The notes under the pieces were generated by a model. It did not search any database. It was not told the DNA's origin and worked only from the letters and a program-made list of their open reading frames with translations. The position numbers and the translations under genes are program-made. This document shows, piece by piece, positions 1-9,600 of a stretch of 48,778 nucleotides of DNA. The DNA is from Phycisphaerae bacterium (GTDB lineage: Bacteria > Planctomycetota > Phycisphaerae > UBA1845 > PWPN01), in the NCBI GenBank assembly GCA_012729395.1, contig JAAYDF010000227.1, forward strand, positions 1 through 48,778, given 5' to 3'. Position 1 is the first letter of the stretch; the number at the start of each line of letters is the position of its first letter.

Positions 1-209
1 ATTTCAGGGGCACTGGGTGGCACTGGTCTGTACCCAGACCAGTGGTTGTCCGCATTTGGCCACGGGTCGGAGTACCGACCCATGCCACCCTCGATGCTTC
101 GCCCTCGGAGCGATTTACGAATGTGCCGATGATGATGATCGGAGTACCAACCCATGCCACCCTCGATACTTCGCCTTTGGCAACTTGCCACTGAACGGCG
201 GATGCACCC
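1..209 (-). mobile_element. MITE-like hairpin element, left copy (cut by window start)
   Basis: This is the inverted counterpart of the element at 6524-6672. It ends at 199-209 with CGGATGCACCC, the same 11-base end as the other copy; its opposite end lies before base 1. It keeps the perfect hairpin CACTGGTCTG/CAGACCAGTG (21-30 and 35-44) and the hairpin GGGTCGG/CCGACCC (64-70 and 75-81). It also carries an internal partial duplication of the second hairpin arm and the following sequence (about 130-175), which makes it longer than the right copy. There is no coding capacity. It lies just upstream of the UPF0316 gene, so it could supply structured leader RNA. The repeat relationship is directly visible; calling it a MITE is inference. 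Confidence 0.75.
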
Positions 210-312
210 GTCGCAGGGGCCAGCACTTGCGGTCGTTTGCATCGTACGGGCCTTGCAGTAGGATTCAGAGAGGCCGGCGAGGGTGTTCCAGGAGAGGAGG
301 CACGGTTCGGCC

Positions 313-954
313 ATGACGTTGGGCTTCGGAGTCTTACCGGATGTGGGCGCGTGGCTGCCACTGCTGATCTTCTGTGCGCGGATTTGCGATGTCTCCATCG
401 GGACGGTTCGGCTTATCTGCGTGACCCGCGGGCGGCGCAAACTGGCGGTCGTCCTTGGCTTTTTCGAGATACTGATTTGGCTGTCGGCGGTCTCCGGCGT
501 ATTCGCCCATCTGGATCGTCTCATCAACGTGTTCGCCTACGCGGGCGGCTTCGCGACGGGTAACGCGGTGGGCATGTGGATTGAGGGCCGGCTGGCGATG
601 GGCATGCAGGTCGTGCAGCTCATCTCGCGTGGCGCGGCCCACGCGGTCGCCGAGCGGCTCCGGTTCGCCGACCTGGGTGTGACCACGCTGGTGGGCAGCG
701 GGGGAAGAGGGCCGGTCTCCGTTTGCCTGGTGATTGTGCCCCGACGCCAGACCCAGAACATTGTCCGCATGGCCAGGCAGATCGACCCCGATGTGCTGGT
801 AGCGGTCGAGGATGTTACAGAAGGGGCGGTGCCGGAGTATCGGACGTCCAACCCGGGCAAGCGACCATTTGCGAGTTTACCTCTTCTCGGTCGGCTGCGG
901 ATGCGCGATGTCTCGCATACCGTGACGGGCAACAGGGAGGACGGTGATTCTTGA
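313..954 (+). CDS. UPF0316 / DUF2179 family membrane protein
   Basis: A 213-residue predicted inner-membrane protein with about three hydrophobic helices in the first 100 residues. It opens with a segment typical of the UPF0316 family (FCARICDVSIGTVR, about residues 17-30), followed by a soluble C-terminal DUF2179-like domain (about 105-180). DUF2179 domains are small alpha/beta modules often fused to YitT-like membrane parts; the biochemical role is unknown. The ATG at 313 was chosen because a purine-rich GGAGAGGAGG lies upstream at about 290-299; a GTG at 283 is an in-frame alternative. The stop overlaps the TTG start of the following amidohydrolase (TTGA), so the two are probably co-translated. 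Confidence 0.8.
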   Translation: MTLGFGVLPDVGAWLPLLIFCARICDVSIGTVRLICVTRGRRKLAVVLGFFEILIWLSAVSGVFAHLDRLINVFAYAGGFATGNAVGMWIEGRLAMGMQVVQLISRGAAHAVAERLRFADLGVTTLVGSGGRGPVSVCLVIVPRRQTQNIVRMARQIDPDVLVAVEDVTEGAVPEYRTSNPGKRPFASLPLLGRLRMRDVSHTVTGNREDGDS

Positions 955-2357
955 ATTGGGACACCGTGATCGCGGGCGGCACCGTGGTTTCCGCGGAGGG
1001 CAAACAGCGCGCGGACGTCGCTATCCGCGGTGAGCGGATCGTCGCTGTAGCCAAGGGGTTGGCACGTCAGGCAAGCCCGGCCACCCGGATCGTTGACGTT
1101 GCCGGACGCTACGTTCTGCCCGGTGCCATCGACATGCACGTGCACCTCGATCTGGCGGTCTGCGATACGGTCACCTCTGACAACTTTGACAGCGGTACCC
1201 GTGCCGCCGCCCGTGGGGGGGTAACCACGATCATCGATTTTGCTACGCCCTACGGTGACGACACCCTGCACGATGCCTTCGACAACTGGATCAGGAAGGC
1301 CGACGGTGTGAGCCACATCGACTACGGCTTCCACATGTGCCTGACGCGTGGCGAACGGCATTTGCGGCAGGTGCCGGAGATGGTCCGGTTGGGCATCCCG
1401 ACGTTCAAGCAGTTCATGATTTACGCCCGCGAGGGCTGGCAATCGGACGACGGGCAGATCTTCGGGGCCCTGGAGATGATGCGGCAAGTCGGCGGCACAT
1501 TGCTGGTGCATGCGGAATCGTGTGCCGTGCTCGATCTGCTCGTCGCCCGGCAGCACCACCCGGCGGCGATGAAGCGTCATGGTGTGCTTCTGCACGCGAT
1601 GACGCGACCGAGCTTCATCGAGGCCGAGGCCATCCAACGGGCCATCAAGTGGGCCGAGGTGACCGGCGGTCGGCTATACATCGTGCACATGTCCACCGGT
1701 GAGGGGGCCGACCTGGTGCGCCATGCTCGCCGCCGCGGCATCGACGTCTGGTCGGAAACCTGTCCGCAGTACCTCGTGCTCGACGAGTCGGTGTTCCGCG
1801 GGAAGGATGGCCACCTGTACGCGACGAGCCCGCAGGTCAAGACCGAGGCCGATGGACTGCGGCTTTGGCAGGGGTTGCGCCGCGGCGAGGTCGCGGTCGT
1901 GTCCACGGATACGTGCAGTTTCACTCGGGCACAGAAAGATCGCTGGGGCGGCGACTGGACGAAATTGCCCAACGGCATGCCCGGTCTGGAGACGATGGTG
2001 CCGCTGATCTATACGCGCGGCGTGCTCGCCGCCCGGCTGACGCTGCGGCAGCTTGTGGCCGCCTGTTGCACCAACCCCGCCCGGCTGATGGGGCTCTATC
2101 CACGCAAAGGTGTGATCCAGCCGGGCAGCGATGCCGACCTGGCGATCATCCATCCCACCCACAAGATCAAGGTCGACTGGCGGAAGATGGAAACGCACTG
2201 TGACTGGAATCCCTACCAGGGCTGGTCGTTGGCAGGCTTCGCGGAGCACACCTTCAGCCGCGGGCGTCAGCTTGTCGAGAACTACCGCTTTATTGGGCAG
2301 GGCTGTGGTGGCCAGTACCTTCCGCGTGAGCCCGTCGCGCCGCGACTCCAGACTTGA
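951..2357 (+). CDS. hydA: Dihydropyrimidinase / D-hydantoinase-type cyclic amidohydrolase
   Basis: A 468-residue cytosolic metallo-amidohydrolase that should open cyclic ureides (dihydropyrimidines, hydantoins) to N-carbamoyl amino acids. All expected metal ligands are present at family-typical positions: HVH near residues 62-64, the lysine of FKQFMIY near 152 (carbamylated in this family), the histidine of VHAES near 187, the histidine of YIVHMST near 243, and the aspartate of STDTCSF near 319. It starts at a TTG that overlaps the preceding stop, with AGGGAGG about 11 bases upstream. No other pyrimidine catabolism gene lies nearby, so the physiological substrate is uncertain; phenylhydantoinase-like specificity is equally possible. 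The gene ends directly beside the REP-like repeat block. Confidence 0.9.
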   Translation: MNWDTVIAGGTVVSAEGKQRADVAIRGERIVAVAKGLARQASPATRIVDVAGRYVLPGAIDMHVHLDLAVCDTVTSDNFDSGTRAAARGGVTTIIDFATPYGDDTLHDAFDNWIRKADGVSHIDYGFHMCLTRGERHLRQVPEMVRLGIPTFKQFMIYAREGWQSDDGQIFGALEMMRQVGGTLLVHAESCAVLDLLVARQHHPAAMKRHGVLLHAMTRPSFIEAEAIQRAIKWAEVTGGRLYIVHMSTGEGADLVRHARRRGIDVWSETCPQYLVLDESVFRGKDGHLYATSPQVKTEADGLRLWQGLRRGEVAVVSTDTCSFTRAQKDRWGGDWTKLPNGMPGLETMVPLIYTRGVLAARLTLRQLVAACCTNPARLMGLYPRKGVIQPGSDADLAIIHPTHKIKVDWRKMETHCDWNPYQGWSLAGFAEHTFSRGRQLVENYRFIGQGCGGQYLPREPVAPRLQT

Positions 2358-2369
2358 CCGAGAAGGCCA

Positions 2370-3125
2370 GCAAGCCCCGAACGCAAGCGCCGGATTGCGT
2401 CAACGAGCCCGGATCTCGAGCGACGAATCACGCGAACGAGCCCGGAGCGCGAGCGAGGCATTAGGCCAACGAGCCCGGAACGCGAGTGACGGATTGCGCC
2501 AACGAGCCCGGAGCGCGAGCGACGGGATCAGTGGAGCGTCAGCGACGTGGCCAAACCGCGAGGTTGGTGATGCCGGGAATGGGTTGGCGGGGGGCGTGGT
2601 CGTCACGCTGCCCACCCCGCGCTTGCGCTTGGGGCTCGTTGGGAAGCGCTGGCCTGCGCTCGGGACTTGTTGAGGATGAGAACGCCGGAAAGCGCCAACG
2701 AGCCCGGAGCGCGAGCGACGGATTGCGCCAACGAGCCCGGAGCGCGAGCGACGGGATGGTGGAGCGTCAGCGACGTAGCCAAACCGCGAGGTTGGTGATG
2801 GCGGGAATGGGTTGGCGGGGGGCGTGGTTGTCACGCTGCCCACCCCGCGCTCGCGCTTGGGGCTCGTTGGGTGCGCCAACGAGCCCGCAGCGCGAGCGAC
2901 GGGATGGTGGAGCGTTAGCGACGTGGCCAAACCGCGAGGATGGCGATGGCGGGAACGGGTTGGCGGGGGGGCGTGGTCGTCACGCTGCCCACCCCGCGCT
3001 CGCGCTTGGGGCTCGTTGGGAAGCGCTGGCCTGCGCTCGGGACTTGTTGAGGATAAGAACGCGGGAAAGCGCCAACGAGCCCGGAGCGCGAGCGACGGGA
3101 TCAGTGGAGCGTCAGCGACGTAGCC
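2370..3125. repeat. REP/BIME-like repeat block A, on the 3' side of the RAYT gene
   Basis: This stretch has no gene. It consists of roughly 25-base units (AACGAGCCCGGAGCGCGAGC plus GACGG) and their inverse (GCTCGCGCTTGGGGCTCGTT). They are organised in composite blocks of about 115 bases at about 2531-2643, 2759-2871 and 2907-3020. Oppositely oriented units can fold together, for example 2848-2870 against 2876-2898 with a 5-base loop. A longer segment near 2641-2710 is nearly duplicated at 3019-3088. The block stops about 45 bases from the transposase gene. Open frames through this block are artefacts of the repeat. Confidence 0.85.
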
Positions 3126-3168
3126 AAGACATCGCAACGAACGTTCTCATGGAGTTGGAGGATCGCAC

Positions 3169-3657
3169 TCAAGGGACGTGCCGGTCCTGACCGTACACCA
3201 CGTAATCCATCGCCGCTGCGAGGCTGGCTTCGCTGTTGAGGTAGCGGGTGCTCCCGTGATGCGTCCACACTTGAGTGGCCATGCTCACCAAGCCGGCCTC
3301 GCGGAGGTGGCGGGTGCACCAGGATTTGAACTGATTCATCGCCACCTCTGGACGGTAGCTGGGGCAGGTGACGACGATGTGGACATGGTTGGTCCGGACA
3401 TTCAGGGCGTGTGCCGTCCATCCGCGGATGGTACAGTGTTCAAGGATGGTTCGCGTCACCAGCTCGCGAGCCTGCTGGTCGAGGTTGACGGGCGCGTGAT
3501 GCAGGGCCTGAGCGGTGGTTCGCATACGTTGTTGGTATGGAGGCAGGTATGGCGTTCCGGGGGCGTTATGGTCGAGATCGACGGAGCCGCGGGCGTCGCC
3601 GTGCAACCAGGTTCCGTAGCACGTCCACGTCAGGAAATAGGCCAGAGGTCTGGGCAT
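3169..3657 (-). CDS. REP-associated tyrosine transposase (RAYT, Y1/HUH family)
   Basis: A 162-residue Y1-transposase-fold protein, within the usual RAYT size. The HUH metal-binding motif is NHVHIVV at about residues 89-95, and the candidate nucleophilic tyrosine is in MDYVVYGQ near the C-terminus. The N-terminus (YFLTWTCYGTWLHGD) is typical of planctomycete and proteobacterial RAYTs. These enzymes nick and rejoin single-stranded DNA at REP palindromes and are usually single-copy, domesticated relatives of IS200/IS605 TnpA. REP-like blocks flank it on both sides (2370-3125 and 3731-4150), as expected for a gene with its cognate repeats. No clear ribosome binding site precedes the ATG. Activity is not provable from sequence. 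Confidence 0.9.
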   Translation of the reverse strand: MPRPLAYFLTWTCYGTWLHGDARGSVDLDHNAPGTPYLPPYQQRMRTTAQALHHAPVNLDQQARELVTRTILEHCTIRGWTAHALNVRTNHVHIVVTCPSYRPEVAMNQFKSWCTRHLREAGLVSMATQVWTHHGSTRYLNSEASLAAAMDYVVYGQDRHVP

Positions 3658-3730
3658 GTGAAGGAGGATACTCAGGCGTCAGCAGGAAGTACAGCGATAC
3701 TCGGTTCCGACCCACCGGGGGACGCAGGAA

Positions 3731-4150
3731 CCCCGCGCTCGCGCTTGGGGCTCGTAGGGGATGAGAACGCCGGAAAGCGCCAACGACCCCAGATCGCGAG
3801 CGACGGATTGCGCCAACGAGCCCGGAGCGCGAGCGACGGGATGGTGGAGCGTCAGCGACGTGGCCGAACCGCGAGGTTGGTGATGCCGGGAATGGGTTGG
3901 CGGGGGGCGTGGTTGTCACGCTGCCCACCCTGCGCTTGCGCTTGGGGCTCGTTGGGTGCGCCAACGAGCCCGGAGCGCGAGCGACGGGATGGTGGAGCGT
4001 CAGCGACGTGGCCAAACCGCGAGGATGGCGATGGCGGGAACGGGTTGGCGGGGGGGCGTGGTCGTCACGCTGCCCACCCCGCGCTCGCGCTTGGGGCTCG
4101 TTGGGAACCGCTCGCTCGCGATCTGGGCTCGTTGTGGCTGGCGCTCGGGG
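3731..4150. repeat. REP/BIME-like repeat block B, on the 5' side of the RAYT gene
   Basis: The same repeat family as at 2370-3125. Two further copies of the roughly 115-base composite block lie at about 3844-3956 and 3990-4105, with isolated REP-like units at 3734-3755, 3778-3800, 3811-3837 and about 4110-4150. Between the transposase start (3657) and 3731 there is unique sequence only. The block runs up to the stop codon of the rhomboid gene. Copies differ by a few substitutions (for example CCC AGATCG in place of CCC GGAGCG), so the array is not freshly duplicated throughout. Confidence 0.85.
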
Positions 4151-4158
4151 CCCGTGGG

Positions 4159-5130
4159 TCAGTCGGTTTGGCGGACGTCGCGGTGTCGGGCTGCGTCGAT
4201 GAGGATGGCCCGTTCTTCGGGCGAGAGACTCTCGATACCGCTCTGGGCCACTTTTGCGAGAACTTCGTCGAGCGCCTCGGCGCTGCGTAGCGGTTTAGAG
4301 GGTATATCGGAGAGCGAAGTCTCCTGCTGACGGAGCGGGAATTGGCCGTGACGCTGCGGCGGGTCGGGTGTGCCGGTGTTGGGCGCACGGAGTCGTAGCA
4401 GCGTGCGGGCACGAGCGATCATCGAGCGTGGGTCCGCGGCGGTACGGTGTCGACCGGAGATGGACACGCCGCCCGAGAAGCCCCAGGCCAGCCCGACGAT
4501 CAGCCCGGCCACATGGCACAGGTCGCCGCCGTAGTTGGCTCCCCGGCTGACGATGTTGTAGACGAACCAAGCGGAGTAAGCGACAACGAAGGTGCGGATG
4601 CGGACGGGAAGAAGGAAGTACACGTAGATCTCGGCCTCCGGGAAGAGGACCGCGGCCGCACCCAACAGGGTCAGCACACTTCCGGAAGCCCCGACGCCGA
4701 ATGTGAGCGGATCGAGGAAGCCGAGCAGGCCGGCGATCGTGAGCACGATGTTGCCCGCGATGCCGCCGATGGTGTAGGCAAGGAAGAACTGGCGTCGGCC
4801 CCAGCGACGCTCGAGGGCCGGCCCGAGGAAGTACAAGCCGAGCATGTTCAGCAGGATGTGGTTGAGATTGGCGTGCATGTAGGTGGCGGTGAAGAGACGC
4901 CACACCTGTCCATGCCACACGGCCTGGGCCTGCATTACGCCGAACTCGGTGATGCGCTGGGCCAAAGCCCTGTTCGGCGAGATGAACATCAGGTAGAAGA
5001 CCACCGCGTTGGCGATGATGATGCTGGTGGTCGTGCTCAAGGGCTCCATGCCGGGGCCTTGATAGACCGGCTGCCTGCGCGTCGGTGGGTCGGGGTCGTG
5101 GTGGGCGTACGGGCGATCCTGCCAGCTCAC
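4159..5130 (-). CDS. Rhomboid-family intramembrane serine protease
   Basis: A 323-residue integral membrane protease. About six transmembrane helices occupy residues 30-225. The catalytic serine is in GVGASGS near residue 145 and the catalytic histidine in CHVAGLIVG near 204, matching the GxSG and H dyad of active rhomboids. The loop-1 WR motif (VWRLFTATYMHANLNHILLN) is also present. A polar cytosolic tail of about 90 residues follows and contains an acidic segment (LSPEERAILIDAARHRD). The GTG at 5130 was chosen because AAGGAAGGAA lies just upstream; an in-frame extension to 5229 is possible but reads as non-conserved sequence. The substrate is unknown. The downstream flank is REP block B. 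Confidence 0.9.
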   Translation of the reverse strand: MSWQDRPYAHHDPDPPTRRQPVYQGPGMEPLSTTTSIIIANAVVFYLMFISPNRALAQRITEFGVMQAQAVWHGQVWRLFTATYMHANLNHILLNMLGLYFLGPALERRWGRRQFFLAYTIGGIAGNIVLTIAGLLGFLDPLTFGVGASGSVLTLLGAAAVLFPEAEIYVYFLLPVRIRTFVVAYSAWFVYNIVSRGANYGGDLCHVAGLIVGLAWGFSGGVSISGRHRTAADPRSMIARARTLLRLRAPNTGTPDPPQRHGQFPLRQQETSLSDIPSKPLRSAEALDEVLAKVAQSGIESLSPEERAILIDAARHRDVRQTD

Positions 5131-5320
5131 GTCAGGTTCCTTCCTTCGGGGTATCCATCCAATGCTGTCACGCCCACCAGCGAGACGCGGCTCGACCGAG
5201 CTCGCCGAGGTCCGGTGCCACACATTCACCGGCGAGATGAAGCTCGAGCGAGGTCGCTGAGGTCCGATGCCGCAACGACAACAGGGGAATCAGAGGGCGT
5301 TCAGGTGACGCCGCAGGCCC

Positions 5321-6406
5321 CTATTCCATTTTGGAGGACGGCACTGCCGCGGGCTGGGTAGCGGCCGCGCCGGCCTTGTCCGGGTAGTCGATCTTGGCCG
5401 TCTTGCGCAGCTCGGCGGCATATTCCTGCTCTTGCTTGACGACTTTGTCGCTCCTGATCTCCTCGCGAATTTCCTCACGAGCCTGATCCAGAGTAATGGT
5501 TGTCGCTTCACGGCGATCGGTCAGCTTGATGATGTGGTAACCGAACTGCGTTTCAACCACATCGCTGATTTCACCCTTCTTGAGGGCGAAGGCGGTGGCG
5601 GCGAAGGGCTCGACCATGGCCCCCTCGCGAGGGAAGAAGCCGAGATCGCCGCCCTGGGTCTTGGAGCCACAAGAGGAGTGCTGAGCGGCCAGGGCCGCGA
5701 AGTCAGCGCCGTCCTTGCGGGCCTCGATCAGAAGAGTGTCGGCCTTCTTGCGGGCTTCCGCCTTGGCTTCCGGCGACTCGGCGCCTTGTGTGCCGATCAG
5801 AATGTGGCTGGCCTTGACCATCTCGGGTTTCTTGTACTGCTCTTCGAGATTCTCGTCGTAGTGGGCGCGGATCTCGTCGTCGGTAACCTTCACGCTGTCC
5901 GGAAACTTCTTTTCAATCAGCTTGGCCTGCAGGTAGGTCTGGCGGAAGCCGGGTTCGCCTGCCCGCTTGGCCAGGAACTCGTCGAGGGACATATTCATGG
6001 CCGCCTTGATGCGCTCCGCGAAGTCCTCGCGAGAGATTTGCTCACGCTTCAGGTACAGCTCCAGCTCGCGGTTCAGTTCCTTCGCCAGATCCTCGTCCGT
6101 GACCTTGAGCTCAGCCTTCTCTACCTGCTCGTCGAGCAGCCAGCGATCCATGAGCATGTTCAGGATTTGGGGCCGGTAGTGTTGCCGGAACTGGGCAAGT
6201 TGCTGAGGCGGTACTTGGCGGCCCTGCAGTCCGGCCAACAGGACTTCCTCGATCTGGCTTTCCATGATCGCGTGACCATTGACCGTGACCGCCACGGTGT
6301 CGCCCGGTTGCGTCGCGGCGGCGGGTTTCGTCGTTTGGGCGGTTGCCGCCGAAATCGCCAACAGGGTGAACGTGGCGGCGCCGGCGAGGATGAACGGGCT
6401 TCTCAT
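5321..6406 (-). CDS. Exported parvulin-type peptidyl-prolyl isomerase (PpiC/SurA-like)
   Basis: A 361-residue protein with an N-terminal signal peptide (FILAGAATFTLLAISAATAQ), a SurA_N-like helical chaperone region (about residues 38-175) and a rotamase domain (about 193-292, from KASHILIGT to YHIIKLTDR). A charged helical tail ends in a low-complexity Ala/Pro segment. Parvulins catalyse cis-trans isomerisation of prolyl bonds and help secreted or outer-membrane proteins fold. AGAAAGG precedes the ATG by about 8 bases. The rhomboid gene lies about 190 bases downstream on the same strand, so co-transcription is possible. The rotamase domain contains two cysteines (SSCGS region and upstream), which is not unusual for exported members. 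Confidence 0.92.
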   Translation of the reverse strand: MRSPFILAGAATFTLLAISAATAQTTKPAAATQPGDTVAVTVNGHAIMESQIEEVLLAGLQGRQVPPQQLAQFRQHYRPQILNMLMDRWLLDEQVEKAELKVTDEDLAKELNRELELYLKREQISREDFAERIKAAMNMSLDEFLAKRAGEPGFRQTYLQAKLIEKKFPDSVKVTDDEIRAHYDENLEEQYKKPEMVKASHILIGTQGAESPEAKAEARKKADTLLIEARKDGADFAALAAQHSSCGSKTQGGDLGFFPREGAMVEPFAATAFALKKGEISDVVETQFGYHIIKLTDRREATTITLDQAREEIREEIRSDKVVKQEQEYAAELRKTAKIDYPDKAGAAATQPAAVPSSKME

Positions 6407-6523
6407 ACGAGACCTTTCTTGGTGGATGTTGCCTTCCGCCCCATACGCGGGGTACGGTAATCATTCATCATAGCCGCGATGCCGGCCGGTTGCACGCGCA
6501 GCGTGGGACTGCGCCGGTTTCAC

Positions 6524-6672
6524 GGGTGCATCCGCCGTTCAGTGGCAAGTTGCCAAAGGCGAAGTATCGAGGGTGGCATGGGTCGGTACTCCGACCCGTG
6601 GCCAAATGCGGACAGCCACTGGTCTGGGTACAGACCAGTGCCCCCCAGTGCCCTTGAAATTCGGATGCACCC
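6524..6672 (+). mobile_element. MITE-like hairpin element, complete copy
   Basis: A 149-base non-coding element with perfect 11-base terminal inverted repeats: GGGTGCATCCG at 6524-6534 and CGGATGCACCC at 6662-6672. It contains three perfect internal hairpins: TGGCAA/TTGCCA (6543-6555), GGGTCGG/CCGACCC with loop TACT (6580-6597), and CACTGGTCTG/CAGACCAGTG with loop GGTA (6617-6640). An inverted copy occurs at 1-209. It lies in the gap between the upstream end of the isomerase gene and the stop of the FtsK-like gene. No flanking target-site duplication is obvious. Confidence 0.8.
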
Positions 6673-6692
6673 CGGCTTCAGCGGGGACGCCG

Positions 6693-9600
6693 TTACGGGC
6701 GGCTGGTCAGGCGGAGGGCGGCCTGGGCGAGCCAATCGGCGGCAGGCAGGGCGTACGGCCGGAACTTTTCGATCAGGCCGAGTTCCTCGCTGAAGAAGAG
6801 GGCCCGGTACAAGCCGAGGCGGTTGGCTGCGGGCGAATCGATCAGGTTGCTCGAATCGGCGGCACTCATCTGGAACAACACACGGTTGTCGAACTCGCCA
6901 AGAGCCTGGCGGTCAAGCGTTCGATCCAGTGTGGCCGGGGTGTCTGCCCAGGCCAGGACATGGATACCCAGTGGCGGGCCCTCGCGGAGTAGATCGGCGA
7001 ACTGGCGGCCGGGATCGGGCGGGCGGTCCTCGTCCGAGCGGCCGAAGGAGAAGTCATCCTCCTTTCGCCGCAGAACCCTGTAACGCTGCAAGCCAAGGAC
7101 GACGAGATACACGGCGGGGGAATGGGCTGATTCATCGCTTTGGCGTCGATCGGCCTCGGCGGCCAACTCGGCGATAGCCTGGGGCACATCTCGGTAATCG
7201 ACACAGCGGCAGTCGTGCGGCAGGGCGTTCGTGACGCGGGCCAACGCTCCCGCCAAGGGCGAGTCGGCGGGTGTACCGTCGAGGATCACAAAACGGGCCT
7301 GATCCCGCGGGTGCCAAGCCCCAAGGCTGAACATCGCGGCTGCCAGGATACCCGTGGCCGACTCGTCGCGCTGTCCAACGAGTAGCAGATGGGCACCGCT
7401 TTGCCGGCGGAAGGCGACGGCGGTGGGCTCCTTAATCGCCACCGGCTCGCCCAGCCAAGCTTGTGGCGGCCCCACGTCGGTCGGCCAACCGGGAGCCTCC
7501 AGCAGGCGAGCCAGCGGGCGGTTGGCGGCCAAGTCGGCAGGAATATGGCCCTCAAAGATCGCGGGCGGCTCGCCGGCGGGTACCTTCCGGGCGACGGCCA
7601 ACTCGCGGACGCGGGCGAGGCATGCGTCCCGGTCTTCGTCGGGCAGCCAAGCAGTCTGGAATGGGTTGTTGCCCTGCACGAGTCCGCCGGCGTCGTTGTA
7701 GATGGCCTCCCCCGGGCGGCTGAGCAATCGGGCGGCCACATTGTCGTCGTCGAGGATGAGTTGCGAGTCGGCCTCGGAGCATTGCAGGGCGATGCGCACG
7801 GCCATCTGCCCGATGGTGCTACGAGCCAGGCCGCTGGTGCCGCCCAACGTCTGCGAACCAAGGATGACGTGTACGCCGAACGCCCGCCCTTGCCGCACCA
7901 GCCGGTCCATCAGAATCATTGCGTCCTGGGCGAGCTTGTCGTCCTCGGAGAAGAAGATCTGGAACTCGTCGACGATCAGCAATGTGCGCGGCATACGTTC
8001 GCCGGTCGCCTCGCGATAGCCGGCCAAGTCCTGCACGCCCGCCTGCCGAAACAGGTCGCCGCGCCGGGTCAGCTCCTGATCGAGCCGTTGCAGCACGCTG
8101 AGCCCGAACTCGCGGTCGCTCTCGATGGCCACCGCGCGGGCGTGGGGCAACCGATGGGTCACATACGTCTTGAACTCGACGCCCTTCTTGAAGTCTACCA
8201 GGTAGAATTCGACCTCATCGGGGCTGTACCACAGGGCGAGGTTGGTGATGATCACGTGGAGCAGAGTGGACTTGCCGGACCCGGTCTTGCCAGCAATGAG
8301 CACGTGCTGAGCGACGCCCTTGCCGAGGTCGAGTTGCTGCAAGCGGGTGGCCCCAGTCCGGCCGACAGGCACGCGCAGACCGGTGCGACTGCTGCCTGTC
8401 CACTCGGCTTCGGACGACGGGGTGATGGCCGAGAAGGGCACCTCGACGCGTTTGGCCTTAAGTGACGCCCGCCCGACCGCTTGCATGAGCCGGGTGAGTC
8501 GGTCCTCTACCGGCGGCTCATCGAGCTTTAGCGGAAACTGCCGGTAAATCTCATCCTGCCAGACGAAGCCTGCCCCGTTGTGCACCAAGTGCGTGCAGCG
8601 GGCTTGGAGATCCTCGATCTGCACGCCGGGCGGCAGCGATTGGCGGCTGTCGTGGGCGATCAAGGCATGCACGCCACAGCGGGCGCCGCTGGCCACGATG
8701 CTGCTGAGCCGCCGAGCGGCCTCCTCGGTGAAGTTCACGGGGAAGTCAGCGATGACCAGGAAGCGGTAGGGCTCGGCCAGCTCGCCGGCTTGCAGGTTGT
8801 ACGCGTCGATGGTCTCGAACTCGTTCCGCAGGTACTTCTGGATCACGTTCTCCATGTGCGTGGTCAGGTCGCTGAGTCGCTCCTCGATGTGGGCCGCGTC
8901 GGTCCAGATACGCCCACCGACCAGGCTCTCCTGATAATCCGCCAAGTGCATGAAGCCCGCGAAGTTCTCGCCGAGCCCGACAGGGTCCACAATCGTGAAG
9001 AGCACGCGTCCCGGCGGCAAGGTGGTCAGCAGGCGAGCCATGACCGCCTGCAAGGCCCGCAACGCTTCCTGTCGTCCGGATCGGCCCGTCTCCAGCAGCA
9101 GCGAGCAGCGATCCGGCAGAACCAGCGGAGCGGGCACTTCCAGGGGCCGTGCTGACTCAACGGGAAACGCCGCCCTGGCCTGGATGCTCTCCGCCAATTG
9201 CCCGAGATCCACGAGCAGTTTCCCGAAGCAAACCACCGGCGGGAAGCTGTCTCGCGGCTGCCAAGCCTCCCAGGAGGCATCGCGCCAGTCTTTGCCGAGA
9301 TCGCTACCGTACAAGGTCGCCTGGTCGATCAGTGCGCGGATGCGTTCGAGCCCCTGGTCCCAACGCGACTCTAGAGATGCCCGGGCCGCGGCATGGGCGG
9401 AATGGGCGTCGGCGATCTCCCGCTCGTGACGCTCCCGGGCGGTTGCGAGGTCATTCTCGTAGCGTTGCCGCAAATCCAGCCCGCCGTCCGGGTCGGCGCT
9501 CTCCATCTGCTGGAGCTGGCCCACCCGCCATCCGTCGATCTCTTCGCGCAGTCGCGTGTACTTCTCCTCCAAGTGCTGCAGCGAAGCCGTCCGCCGCCGC

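Noticed and set aside
2400-3190. Arg/Ser-rich open frames in the REP block
   Set aside because: Composition is set by the repeat units; frames occur on both strands.
2370-4150. CRISPR-like array suggested by regularly repeated units
   Set aside because: Units are in both orientations, are not separated by unique spacers of constant length, and surround a RAYT gene with no cas genes; REP/BIME is the better reading.
6524-6672. Composite transposon formed by the two MITE-like copies
   Set aside because: The genes between look like ordinary chromosomal genes and no transposase matches the ends; paired insertion is simpler.
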